Source of the DNA: Variovorax paradoxus
GTDB lineage: Bacteria; Pseudomonadota; Gammaproteobacteria; Burkholderiales; Burkholderiaceae_C
Length of the DNA: 64,000 nt
Assembly (NCBI RefSeq): GCF_030815975.1
Contig: NZ_JAUSXL010000002.1
Span: 3,088,501 to 3,152,500, forward strand
Reading direction: 5' to 3'
The notes below the pieces were generated by a model. It did not search any database. It was not told the origin of the DNA and saw only the letters and a list, made by a program, of their open reading frames with translations. Below are positions 18,455 through 26,314 of this stretch, piece after piece. Numbering within the stretch: the first letter of the stretch is position 1; the number at the start of each line of letters is the position of its first letter. A program made the position numbers and the translations under genes.

Positions 18455-19015
18455 TCAGTGGCCGAGCCAATCCTTGAGTTCGTCCGCGTGCTCTTCCTCG
18501 TCGGAAAGAATGTCTTCCAGCATGCGCCGGGTGGTCGGGTCCTTGTCGCCGATCAGCGCGATCATCTGCCGATACGTTTCCACGGCGATGCGCTCGGCCA
18601 CGAGATTGGCGCGCACCATGGCCTGCAGCTCGGTGGACTCGTCGTAGCTCGCATGGCTGCGATCGAGCAGGTGCGTCGGCGCAAAGTCCGGTTCTCCGCC
18701 CAGTTGCACGATGCGTTCCGCGATGCGGTCGGCATGGGCCGACTCCTGGTTGGCGTGCACCAGGAATTCTTCGGCGATCTTCGGCGACGACACGCCGTTG
18801 GCGGTGAAATAGTGGCGCTTGTAGCGCAGCACGCAGACCAGTTCGGTGGCCAGCGCGTCGTTCAGCAGCTTGAGGACATCGTCGCGCCAGGGGCCGTAGC
18901 TTGGCGTGACCGCGCCTTCGTCGAGGCTCCTGGCGGCAGCGCCGATGGCTTGTTCGTCGAGCACCAGGCGCTGATGTTTTGTCGCGCCCGTGGCGGTGGA
19001 AGCATTGGCATTCAT
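18455..19015 (-). CDS. ferritin-like domain (bacterioferritin/Dps-type) protein
   Basis: A 186-residue four-helix ferritin-like protein. Metal-ligand motifs are visible in ALATELVCVLRYKRHYF, NQESAHADRIAER, NLVAERIAVETYR and ILSDEEEHADELKDWL, giving the two Glu and ExxH sets of a di-iron centre. It probably stores iron or protects against peroxide. It is the last gene of a minus-strand run (DUF1328, YqjD-like, YqjE-like, an uncharacterised protein, then this); its ATG overlaps the preceding stop. The terminator at 18392-18418 follows. Confidence 0.85.
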   Translation of the reverse strand: MNANASTATGATKHQRLVLDEQAIGAAARSLDEGAVTPSYGPWRDDVLKLLNDALATELVCVLRYKRHYFTANGVSSPKIAEEFLVHANQESAHADRIAERIVQLGGEPDFAPTHLLDRSHASYDESTELQAMVRANLVAERIAVETYRQMIALIGDKDPTTRRMLEDILSDEEEHADELKDWLGH

Positions 19016-19503
19016 GGAGAGTCCTTTCGTGGGCTGGTGTTTTTCCGCATCAACGTGTTGACGACGTCAGCCACGTCGGATGTCTTGAGCACAGCCGCCA
19101 GCACCGCCGTGAAGGAAAGCAGGCGCCACGGCTTGGTCAGCACGATCACCGCCCCCGTGGCCGCTGCCAGCGCCATGAGCTTGGCCGGTTCCTTGCGGGC
19201 GTAGTGTTCGAGCAGGGGGCGGGCGAGCTGGCCCATCGCATGCGCTGGATGGCGGCGCCACCAGCGCTCGGTCATGCTGCGCGCCATCGATGCCCACTGA
19301 TTGCGGCCGCGCATGGAAGATTCCCGGTCTGCCGCTTCACCGCCGGCGTGCATTCCTGCCGGATGTTCCTGCGCTGCGCTGCGACTGCCGCGGTTGCCGC
19401 TGCTCTCGGGCTCGTCTTCGCCGTTCAGTTGCCTGACGAGTGCACGGCGCGAGATGGCAAGCCGCTCCTGCGGCGTCAGGAAACTGCGCTCATCTGTGTT
19501 CAT
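19012..19503 (-). CDS. uncharacterised membrane-associated protein next to yqjE
   Basis: A 163-residue protein that I do not recognise by family. The N-terminal 70 residues are polar and charged. The C-terminal half has a WWRRHPAHAMGQLARPLLEHYARKEP stretch (residues about 80-105; key residues W, R, H) and then a hydrophobic segment (LMALAAATGAVIVLTKPW and onward) likely to be in the membrane. It overlaps the upstream yqjE-like gene by 14 bases and the downstream ferritin-like gene by four, so it is translated with them. By position it is the third member of a YqjD-YqjE-type membrane stress module. Confidence 0.7.
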   Translation of the reverse strand: MNTDERSFLTPQERLAISRRALVRQLNGEDEPESSGNRGSRSAAQEHPAGMHAGGEAADRESSMRGRNQWASMARSMTERWWRRHPAHAMGQLARPLLEHYARKEPAKLMALAAATGAVIVLTKPWRLLSFTAVLAAVLKTSDVADVVNTLMRKNTSPRKDSP

Positions 19504-19873
19504 GGCGAGCTCCTGCCTCGTGCAATGCCCTCAGGTCGGCATCGACCTGGGCGCGCAAATCGTCGAATCCATAGCCCGGGAACGGCCGCGCCGCCATCCA
19601 GGCGCAGATTCCGGCGACCGCCAGGGCAACGCCGGGCACGGCCACCAGCACCCAGTGGAAGCTGCCATGGAGCACGCCCATGAGCACGGCCACGCCGATG
19701 AGCCCCAGGGCCAGCATGGCACTGGCCGCCGCCAGCACGCCGGCCACGATGCGGGCAACGATGCCGCGCCCCGCTTCCGAGGCCTCCTGTCTTACCAGTG
19801 CCGCGTAGTTGGCGGCGTGGTCGGCGATGAGTTCCGGATGCCCGAGCACCGTGGAAAAAATCGGATGAAGCAT
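19490..19873 (-). CDS. YqjE/phage-holin-like (DUF1469) membrane protein
   Basis: A 127-residue protein with an N-terminal helical region, two central transmembrane helices (about residues 40-62 and 70-92) and a short charged C-terminal tail ending AGARHEHR. This fits the YqjE/phage-holin III superfamily. Such proteins are co-encoded with YqjD-type, ribosome-associated membrane proteins expressed in stationary phase in enterobacteria. It lies 47 bases after the frameshifted YqjD-like gene and overlaps the following gene. Confidence 0.8.
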   Translation of the reverse strand: MLHPIFSTVLGHPELIADHAANYAALVRQEASEAGRGIVARIVAGVLAAASAMLALGLIGVAVLMGVLHGSFHWVLVAVPGVALAVAGICAWMAARPFPGYGFDDLRAQVDADLRALHEAGARHEHR

Positions 19874-19920
19874 GGTGCGCGGAACCGGTGGAACTGCGTG
19901 CGTGTCTTCAGCGGATCAGA

Positions 19921-20296
19921 TCAATAGTCGTCCCGGCGGTTGCGGCTGGCCAGCACGATGAGGGCCGTGATTGCGGCGCCGGCCGCGGCTGCAATCAGCA
20001 CCGAGCGCACGGGCTGGTCGGAGATGTAGCGTCCGGTGACGTCGGCCGCCTGTTCCAGCCGGCGCTGTGCACGTGCGCTCGTGGTCGAGGCCGCATCGAG
20101 GCCGCGCTGCACCGCCTGCTGTACGCGTGCCGCCAGTTGTTCGACCGCGGGGTTCCGCGTCGCGGCGCAATTCGCGGACCTTCTCGCCAGCCGCATTCAC
20201 CGCGTTCTGTGCATAGGCCCGGGTCGTTTCAACCGCATCGTTGGCGGTCTGGCGGGCCTCGTCGGCAACTTGCGAGGGAGTCTTGGTCGTGTTCAT
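19921..20296 (-). pseudogene. YqjD/ElaB-like DUF883 protein, broken by a one-base frameshift
   Basis: The start (MNTTKTPSQVADEARQ, ATG at 20296) and the end (QLAARVQQ through a C-terminal helix to RNRRDDY, stop at 19921) lie in different frames. The frames meet at a run of four G on the plus strand (20149-20152; CCCC in the gene). Removing one base rejoins them as ...DAEPAVEQLAARV..., giving a typical 124-residue DUF883 protein with a C-terminal membrane helix (SVLIAAAAGAAITALIVLA). As read, the first frame runs on into a basic, nonsense tail to about 19916. It is either a true loss of function, phase variation at a short homopolymer, or a sequencing error. Confidence 0.8.
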
Positions 20297-20349
20297 GAAT
20301 TTTCCTTTCCGGGGAGGTGAATTGCGGGAGCCTGTGGATCGTACCTACG

Positions 20350-20514
20350 CTACTTGCGTCGTAGCAAGCCGGCCAGGAAACTGGCGATGGCAAGCACGGC
20401 GAAGATCACGAAAAGGATCTTGGCGATCCCTACCGCGCTGGCTGCAATGCCGCCGAAACCGAACACGGCGGCAATCAGCGCGATGACCAGAAACACCACT
20501 GCGTAATACAACAT
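20350..20514 (-). CDS. DUF1328 small membrane protein
   Basis: A 54-residue protein, almost entirely two hydrophobic segments ([18 protein letters not shown] and [19 protein letters not shown]) ending LLRRK, typical of the DUF1328/YtjA family. The function is unknown; members often sit with stress genes. I chose the ATG at 20514 because AAGGAG lies 7-12 bases upstream; the longer in-frame start at 20562 has no such site and adds a polar tail. It opens the minus-strand stress run that continues to the ferritin-like gene. Confidence 0.85.
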   Translation of the reverse strand: MLYYAVVFLVIALIAAVFGFGGIAASAVGIAKILFVIFAVLAIASFLAGLLRRK

Positions 20515-20706
20515 GTGGACTCCTTCGAGGCTTCGCTCGTTGTTTTGAAATTGCTCGTTCAAGACGAAATGAACGGCACGTCGCCAACCTTAAGTGGGGC
20601 CCCCCGCGAGGAGCTGTCAGCGGCTGGGCGCGGGGAGCGTAGGAGATGGCCGAGTTCCTTGCGCGCCGATCCGTGCAGAAATACCGAAGGGGGTGCCGGC
20701 AAGAGG

Positions 20707-22050
20707 TCAGTGGGGCTTCGCGCTGGGCAGCATGGCGCTCACGCGAGTTCCCCGGCCCGGCGTCGACGTGATCGTGAGCTTGCCGCGGGCCGCCTCGACC
20801 CGGTGGCGCATGCCCGCGAGGCCATGCGTCAACGGACGGATGCGCTGGGGGTCGAAGCCCTTTCCGTTGTCGGCCACTTCCACGACCGCGTGGTTCTCGT
20901 AGTTCTTCAGGACGATCGTCGCTTCGCTGGCCTCGGCGTACTTGCCGATGTTGGTCAGGCTCTCCTGCACCATGCGGTAGATCGTGAGCTGGCGCGACTC
21001 GTCCATGGCCACCGGTTCGAGCGCCATCTGGATCTGGATGCCCGAGCGCTCGGCGAACTCGCGCCCGAGAATCTCGAGCGATGCGACCAGCCCGAGGTTC
21101 GACAGCGACGACGGCCGCAGGTCTTCGATGATGCGGCGCTTGAGCGCGATGCCGCTGTTGAGCAGCTCGGTCAGGTGCTGCAGCCGCTGGGTGGCGTCGG
21201 GCGCTTCCAGCAGCCTCGACTTGAGGCGGGCCACGTCGAGCTTGGCGGCGGTCAGCAGCGAGCCGAGCTCGTCATGCAGCTCCCGCGCGAGATAGCCGCG
21301 CTCGGTTTCGCGCACATCCTGCAGGTGGGTGGCCAGTTCGGCCAGCGATGCGGTGCGTTCGCGCACTTCGTCTTCGAGCGCGTTGCGTTCGCGCTGCAGT
21401 GTTTCCTGCTGGCGCTCTCCGATGGAGCGCAGCGCATGCGCCTGCCGCAGGTACAGGAAGAAGGCAAGGAACGCGGCAAGCGCCACAATGGCGGTACCGA
21501 TGCGCGCCAGCCGCAGCGACTTCATCACCTGGATCTGGCTTTGGTGCAGGGTTTCGTTGCTGATGTCCGCCAATTCGCCGGCGGTCTTGCGAATGGAATC
21601 CATTTCCTCGCGCCCCACGTCCGTCGTGATGACGAATTTCCAGGCCTCCTCCTTGCCGTCCTGCCGCAGCCGCACGCTCATGTCCATTTCGGCGATCTTG
21701 CGCAGCACATGCTTCGAAAGCTCCGCCAGCCGCGTGCGCTCGACCGGGCGTTCGGCGTACAGTTGGCCCAACGCCGCAAGATGGCCGTCGACCTGCCTGA
21801 CCGCCGTGTCGTAGGGTTGCCGGTAGCTGGCTTCGCCGGTCAGGAGGTAGCCTCGCTGGCCGGTTTCGGCGTCGAGCATGTTCTGCAGGATCTGGTTGAG
21901 CGTACCGCGCACCTTCAGCGCCGCGTCGATGTCTGCCAGGGCGCGGCTCGACTGGCGGTATCCGGCCTCGTTGATTCCAACGAGGGCCAGCGCGGCCAGC
22001 GCCGCGAGCAGCAGGCTCACGGCCATTTTTGGAAGGGCTAACCAATGCAT
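20707..22050 (-). CDS. CHASE3 sensor histidine kinase
   Basis: A 447-residue membrane histidine kinase. The order is transmembrane helix 1 (about residues 7-26), a CHASE3-type periplasmic sensor (about 30-180, containing TLNQILQNMLDAETGQRGYLL), helix 2 (about 185-207), coiled coil, HisKA_3 dimerisation domain with the phosphoacceptor in ELHDELGSLL near 255, then a HATPase domain with DNGKGFDPQ and GLAGMRHR. This is the NarX/DegS class. It is divergent from the NarL-type regulator at 22158, its likely partner, and 190 bases upstream of the stress run on the same strand. The ATG at 22050 is chosen because it precedes the first helix closely. Confidence 0.87.
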   Translation of the reverse strand: MHWLALPKMAVSLLLAALAALALVGINEAGYRQSSRALADIDAALKVRGTLNQILQNMLDAETGQRGYLLTGEASYRQPYDTAVRQVDGHLAALGQLYAERPVERTRLAELSKHVLRKIAEMDMSVRLRQDGKEEAWKFVITTDVGREEMDSIRKTAGELADISNETLHQSQIQVMKSLRLARIGTAIVALAAFLAFFLYLRQAHALRSIGERQQETLQRERNALEDEVRERTASLAELATHLQDVRETERGYLARELHDELGSLLTAAKLDVARLKSRLLEAPDATQRLQHLTELLNSGIALKRRIIEDLRPSSLSNLGLVASLEILGREFAERSGIQIQMALEPVAMDESRQLTIYRMVQESLTNIGKYAEASEATIVLKNYENHAVVEVADNGKGFDPQRIRPLTHGLAGMRHRVEAARGKLTITSTPGRGTRVSAMLPSAKPH

Positions 22051-22157
22051 GAAACTTTCGAAGGTGCTTTCAACACAAGTTCGTGAATAATTGACAACAA
22101 GTAGGGGACCGGCATGCCGCGGCTTCCACGGACGCGACACAACGAAGAAAGTAACAG

Positions 22158-22790
22158 ATGATCAAAATTGGAATTGTGGACGACCACGCCATCGTGCGAT
22201 CGGGCCTGAGGCAGTTCTTCTCGGAACACGTGGATTTGCGCGTGGCCGGCGAAGCCGCCAGCGGACGCGAGGCCATCGAGCTCGTGCGCACCACGGAACT
22301 CGACGTGCTGGTGATGGACCTTTCCATGCCGGGGCAGAGCGGCATCGACGCGCTCGCCATGATCCGCGCCAAGGCGCCGGACGTGGGCATCCTCATCCTG
22401 AGCGGCTACCCTGAAGAGCACTACGCGATGAATCTCATCCGCCAGGGCGCGAGCGGCTACCTCAACAAGGAGTGCGATCCGATCGAGATCGTCAACGCGA
22501 TCCGCACCATCTCTCTGGGCCGCCGCTACATCACGCCGGCCGTCGCGGAATTGCTGGCGCGCCAACTCGACCGCAAGGACGACGCGGCACCGCACGAGCA
22601 GCTGTCGGAAAGAGAATTCCAGGTGTTCCTGAAGCTTGCCAAGGGCGAGACCGCTGGCGACATCGCCAAGACGCTGTCGCTGTCGGTGAAGACCGTCAGC
22701 ACCTACCGCACGCGCCTGATGGAGAAGATGAACCTGTCCTCCAACAGCGACCTCACGTACTACGCACTGAAGAACAAGCTGATCGATTGA
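22158..22790 (+). CDS. NarL/FixJ-type response regulator
   Basis: A 210-residue regulator. The receiver domain is at 1-120 with DD at 8-9, the phosphoacceptor in VLVMDLSMPG near 53, Ser/Thr in ILSGYP near 82 and Lys in YLNKE near 104. A LuxR-type helix-turn-helix (about 145-205) contains LSEREFQVFLKLAKGE and SVKTVSTYRTRLMEK. All phosphorelay residues are conserved. It is divergently transcribed from the CHASE3 kinase, with 107 bases between them, and is probably phosphorylated by it. Targets are unknown; the neighbouring stress genes are an obvious guess. Confidence 0.9.
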   Translation: MIKIGIVDDHAIVRSGLRQFFSEHVDLRVAGEAASGREAIELVRTTELDVLVMDLSMPGQSGIDALAMIRAKAPDVGILILSGYPEEHYAMNLIRQGASGYLNKECDPIEIVNAIRTISLGRRYITPAVAELLARQLDRKDDAAPHEQLSEREFQVFLKLAKGETAGDIAKTLSLSVKTVSTYRTRLMEKMNLSSNSDLTYYALKNKLID

Positions 22791-22842
22791 CGGCAGCAAC
22801 CGGCCGCCGCTGGAGAAGACGCGCCCGGGTGCGGCCTGTTCT

Positions 22843-23280
22843 TCAGCCGGTGCCGCCGGTGCCGCTGGTGGGGCGGTGAGCCACCGCCTCCAGGATGCAG
22901 AAATCGACCAGGGCGTCGATCTCGTTCGACTTGTCGAACACCGCATCCACCCCGAACTCGGCGCATCGCCGCCGGATGTCGGGCGTTGCATAGTTGCTGA
23001 GCACCACCACTTTCTGGTTCGCCCTGCGCGAAGTGCAGGCCTGGAGCACGCCCAGGCCGCTGCCTTGCTTGAGGAAGAGATCGACCACCGCCAGGTCCCA
23101 CTCCTCGCTGTGATCGTGCAGCCACTGCCTCGCATGGGCTTCGGTTTCGGCAAAGCCGACCACCGTCGTGCAGGTAAGTTCTTCCAGGGTGCCAATGAGG
23201 TTTTCACGGATCGTGAGGTTGTCTTCGACGATGTAGGTCTGCAATCTTGTCTCCATGCCGAACCGCGCTTCCTCTGACAT
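22843..23280 (-). CDS. stand-alone receiver domain protein
   Basis: A 145-residue protein made of a single receiver domain with no output domain. Phosphorelay residues are kept: acidic ED in YIVEDN, Asp in LAVVDLFL, Ser in VVVLSNYA and Lys in FDKSNE. The C-terminus is Gly/Thr-rich. It converges on the NarL-type regulator gene with 52 bases between the stops. It could compete for, or tune, phosphate flow from the CHASE3 kinase. The start is uncertain: the ATG at 23280 has GAAGG upstream; one at 23256 is possible. Confidence 0.8.
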   Translation of the reverse strand: MSEEARFGMETRLQTYIVEDNLTIRENLIGTLEELTCTTVVGFAETEAHARQWLHDHSEEWDLAVVDLFLKQGSGLGVLQACTSRRANQKVVVLSNYATPDIRRRCAEFGVDAVFDKSNEIDALVDFCILEAVAHRPTSGTGGTG

Positions 23281-23490
23281 TGGCAGGTGCCTTCGACGCC
23301 CCCTGCTGGCGAATGCCTGCACACCGGAAATTTGAGGCGCCGCCGACGAGCATCATGCAAGGTTCGGAGGAAGGGTGTTGTAGGCGGGTTCCGACGAAGG
23401 TGCTGGCGAGGCCGTTCCGTAGGCAACGCCTCACGGTTTTTGCGGTCCATTGCCGACCCGCGATGCGACGCGGCGGATATATCCAGTGGC

Positions 23491-25500
23491 ATGGCACCGA
23501 ACGTCCTTCGCAACCGGCCGCTCTGGCTCAAGCTGCTTGCGGCTTTCGTGCTGCTGCTTGCCGCACTGGCGGTGCTGCTGGTGTTCTTTCCGTGGGATAC
23601 CTTGCGCGGGCCCGTCAATCGTTACGTCAGCGAGAAGACCGGGCGCAAGTTCGAGATCACGCGCCGGCTCGATGTGGGCATCGGCCTGCGCGGAGCCACC
23701 GTCAAGGCCGACGGCATCGAATTTGCCAATCCGCCGTGGGCCCGCGATCCCTACCTGGTCAAGGCCGAGCGCGCCGAATTCGACATCCGGCTGTGGCCCC
23801 TCATCACGCAGAGGGTCGTGATTCCGCGGCTCGCGCTTTCGTCGCCCACCCTGGGCCTGCAGATGGAGCCGGACGGGCGCCGCACGTGGGCGCTTGGCAA
23901 GGACACCTCCGATCCCGGTACCGTGCCCGTCATCGGCCTGATGGAGATCGACGGCGGCGCGGTCGATTTCCTGGCCATGCACCTGGGGGTCGACCTGCAT
24001 GCGGACGTGAGCTATGACACCAGCCGCGGCACACTGCCCCTGAGCTATCGCATCAAGGGCCGCTACAAGGGCCAGCCGCTGACGGCCGAGGGCCGCACCG
24101 GCAACGTGCTGCAGCTCAAGGCGGCCGGCCAGCCGCCGTTCCCGATGGAGATCGATGGCGCGGCCGGCCACACGCGGCTGAAGGCCACTGGCACGGTGAC
24201 CGACTTGGCTGACCTCGACGGCATCGAGGCGAAGTTCGATCTCAAGGGCCAGACGCTGGGCGCCCTGTTCCCGTTGCTGGGCATCGCACTGCCGGAGACC
24301 TCGCCCTATGCCCTGAGCGGCGATCTGCGCAAGCGCGGCAAGCTGTGGGAGGTGGCGGGACTCAAGGGCCGGCTCGGCCTTTCCGACATTGCCGGCGACA
24401 TGCGTTTCGACAAGGCCGGCCAGGTGCCGCACCTCGCGGGCGAGTTGCGCTCCCGGCTGATGGACATGGATGACCTGGGCCCGCTGATCGGCCTGCGGCC
24501 CACCGAACGCTCGGCCCGGGCGGTGGAAGGCGTGGCGCCGCCGCCGACCATCACCCAGGCCAGGCGCCCCGGCGGCAAGGTGCTGCCCGCGGCCCCTCTC
24601 GACTTCGAGCGCGTGCATGCGATGAACGCCGATGTGAAGTACACGGCGGACCGCATCCGGAACGTACGCGACATCCCGCTCGATCGCGGCAGCGTGCAGG
24701 TCAAGCTGGCCGACGGCGTGCTGACGCTCGATCCCCTCGACCTCGGCATGGCCGGCGGGAGGATGAGCGGCGCGATCCGCATCGATGCCTCGAAGAATCC
24801 GGCAGACATCCGGGCCTCGCTCGACGTGCGCGCGATGCAGCTGGCGCGAGTTTTCCCCAAGCTCGAAACCACGGGCAATAGCGTGGGGCGGCTGGACGGG
24901 CGCATCAACCTGTCGGGCCCGGGCAGCACCGTGGCCAACTGGCTCGGGGGCGCGTCGGGCGACGTGGCGGTCATGGCGGGGCGCGGCCAGTTCGGCAACC
25001 TGCTGCCTGTGTTCGCGACACTGGTGGGCGGCGACATCATCAAGTTCCTGCTGCGCGGCGACCGCAACGTCGAACTGCGCTGCGCGGCGCTGGCGTTCGA
25101 CGTGAACAAGGGGCTGATGACGGGTCGCACGCTGATGCTGGACACGACCAATGCCGTGTTCACCGCCACCGGGCAGGCCAACCTGGCCACCGAGGGCCTC
25201 GACTTCGTGGTCTACCCGGAGCCCAAGAGCAAGAGCATTTTGTCGGTCCGCACGCCGCTGGTGGTGAGCGGCACCTTCGGCGCACCGAGAGGCGGCCTGA
25301 AGGTGGTTCCGCTGGCCCAGCGTGGCCTGGCCGCGCTGGCGCTGGGTGCCGTCAATCCGCTCCTGGCACTGGCCGCGACCGTCGAAAGCGGTCCGGGCGA
25401 GGACTCCGATTGCAAGAGCGTGCTGGGGCAGGCCAACAAGCCCAGCGCCGGTCCGGCGGCCGCTGGCGCCGCCAAGGCCAAGGGCGCGAGGGCGCGCTGA
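23491..25500 (+). CDS. AsmA family protein
   Basis: A 669-residue envelope protein with an N-terminal membrane anchor (LWLKLLAAFVLLLAALAVLL, about residues 10-30) and a long periplasmic AsmA-type beta-rich region. The domain near the start has GPVNRYVSEKTGRKFEI, and the C-terminal AsmA_2-like part runs from about 430 to 640. AsmA-like proteins are thought to form bridges that move phospholipid between the two membranes; the particular cargo here is not known. The ATG at 23491 lies directly before the anchor, although the upstream sequence is a weak ribosome site. It converges on moeB with 15 bases between stops. Confidence 0.88.
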   Translation: MAPNVLRNRPLWLKLLAAFVLLLAALAVLLVFFPWDTLRGPVNRYVSEKTGRKFEITRRLDVGIGLRGATVKADGIEFANPPWARDPYLVKAERAEFDIRLWPLITQRVVIPRLALSSPTLGLQMEPDGRRTWALGKDTSDPGTVPVIGLMEIDGGAVDFLAMHLGVDLHADVSYDTSRGTLPLSYRIKGRYKGQPLTAEGRTGNVLQLKAAGQPPFPMEIDGAAGHTRLKATGTVTDLADLDGIEAKFDLKGQTLGALFPLLGIALPETSPYALSGDLRKRGKLWEVAGLKGRLGLSDIAGDMRFDKAGQVPHLAGELRSRLMDMDDLGPLIGLRPTERSARAVEGVAPPPTITQARRPGGKVLPAAPLDFERVHAMNADVKYTADRIRNVRDIPLDRGSVQVKLADGVLTLDPLDLGMAGGRMSGAIRIDASKNPADIRASLDVRAMQLARVFPKLETTGNSVGRLDGRINLSGPGSTVANWLGGASGDVAVMAGRGQFGNLLPVFATLVGGDIIKFLLRGDRNVELRCAALAFDVNKGLMTGRTLMLDTTNAVFTATGQANLATEGLDFVVYPEPKSKSILSVRTPLVVSGTFGAPRGGLKVVPLAQRGLAALALGAVNPLLALAATVESGPGEDSDCKSVLGQANKPSAGPAAAGAAKAKGARAR

Positions 25501-25515
25501 GCCGCAGGCGCCCGC

Positions 25516-26274
25516 TCAGGCGCGCGTGCGCTGCGCGCAGACGCTGCAGTGCGGATCGCGCGCAATCTGCAGCGTATCGAATGCGGTGCGCCGCCCGTCG
25601 AACATCAGGAGTTTTCCCGCCAGCGACGGTCCGATGCCGGCGAGCAGCTTCAGCGCTTCGCTGGCCTGCAGCGTGCCGATGGTGCCGACCACCGGGCCGA
25701 ACACGCCGAGCACCGCGCAGAGCGTTTCCTCGAAGGCCGCGTCGGGCGGAAAGATGCAGGCATAGCAGGGCGAGGCTTCGTCGCGCGTGTCGTACACGCT
25801 CAACTGGCCGTCGAAGCGGATGGCGGCGCCCGCCACCAGCGGCTTGCCATGCGCCACGCAGGCGCGGTTGACCGCGTGGCGGGTGGCAAAGTTGTCGCAG
25901 CAGTCGACCACCACATCCGCTTGCGCGACCAGGCGCGAGAGCAGCGCCTCGTCGGCGCGGAGGGCGTGCGTCTCGATGGCGATGTCAGGGTTGATGTCGC
26001 GCATGGCCTCGGCGGCCGATTCGACCTTGAGCCGGCCCACGCGGGCGTTGGTATGGGCGACCTGGCGCTGCAGGTTGGTGAGATCGACCTCGTCGTCGTC
26101 CACCAGCGCGATGTGCCCGACGCCGGCGGCCGCGAGATACAGCGCCACCGGAGAGCCCAGGCCGCCTGCGCCGATGATCAGCACGCGGCCGGCACCGACG
26201 CGCGCCTGCCCGTCGATGCCGAACTCCTCGAGAAGAATGTGGCGCGAATAGCGCAGCAGGTCATGATCGTCCAT
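25516..26274 (-). CDS. moeB: MoeB/ThiF family adenylyltransferase
   Basis: A 252-residue E1-like enzyme. The nucleotide-binding motif is GAGGLGSPVALYLA near residue 36, followed by DDDEVDLTNLQRQ near 59, the DCCDNFATR block near 126, and two zinc-binding CxxC pairs (CYAC near 173 and CSVC at the C-terminus). It adenylates the C-terminal glycine of MoaD in molybdopterin synthesis, or of ThiS in thiamine synthesis; the length and zinc site favour MoeB. A molybdenum role fits the formate dehydrogenases and modBAC at the other end of the window. It follows the protease gene by 40 bases on the same strand. Confidence 0.85.
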   Translation of the reverse strand: MDDHDLLRYSRHILLEEFGIDGQARVGAGRVLIIGAGGLGSPVALYLAAAGVGHIALVDDDEVDLTNLQRQVAHTNARVGRLKVESAAEAMRDINPDIAIETHALRADEALLSRLVAQADVVVDCCDNFATRHAVNRACVAHGKPLVAGAAIRFDGQLSVYDTRDEASPCYACIFPPDAAFEETLCAVLGVFGPVVGTIGTLQASEALKLLAGIGPSLAGKLLMFDGRRTAFDTLQIARDPHCSVCAQRTRA

Positions 26275-26314
26275 GCGCGCCTCGGCCCCGTCCTACCTTG
26301 GTAGCGGCGCGGCT

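Noticed and set aside
20345..20587. 80-residue ORF overlapping the DUF1328 gene in another frame
   Set aside because: Arg/His-rich shadow frame without a ribosome site; the DUF1328 frame has a strong AAGGAG and typical membrane segments.
22091..22096. Perfect TTGACA in the gap between the kinase and the NarL-type regulator
   Set aside because: No acceptable -10 box occurs 16-18 bases downstream on the plus strand, so I do not call a promoter from the -35 alone.
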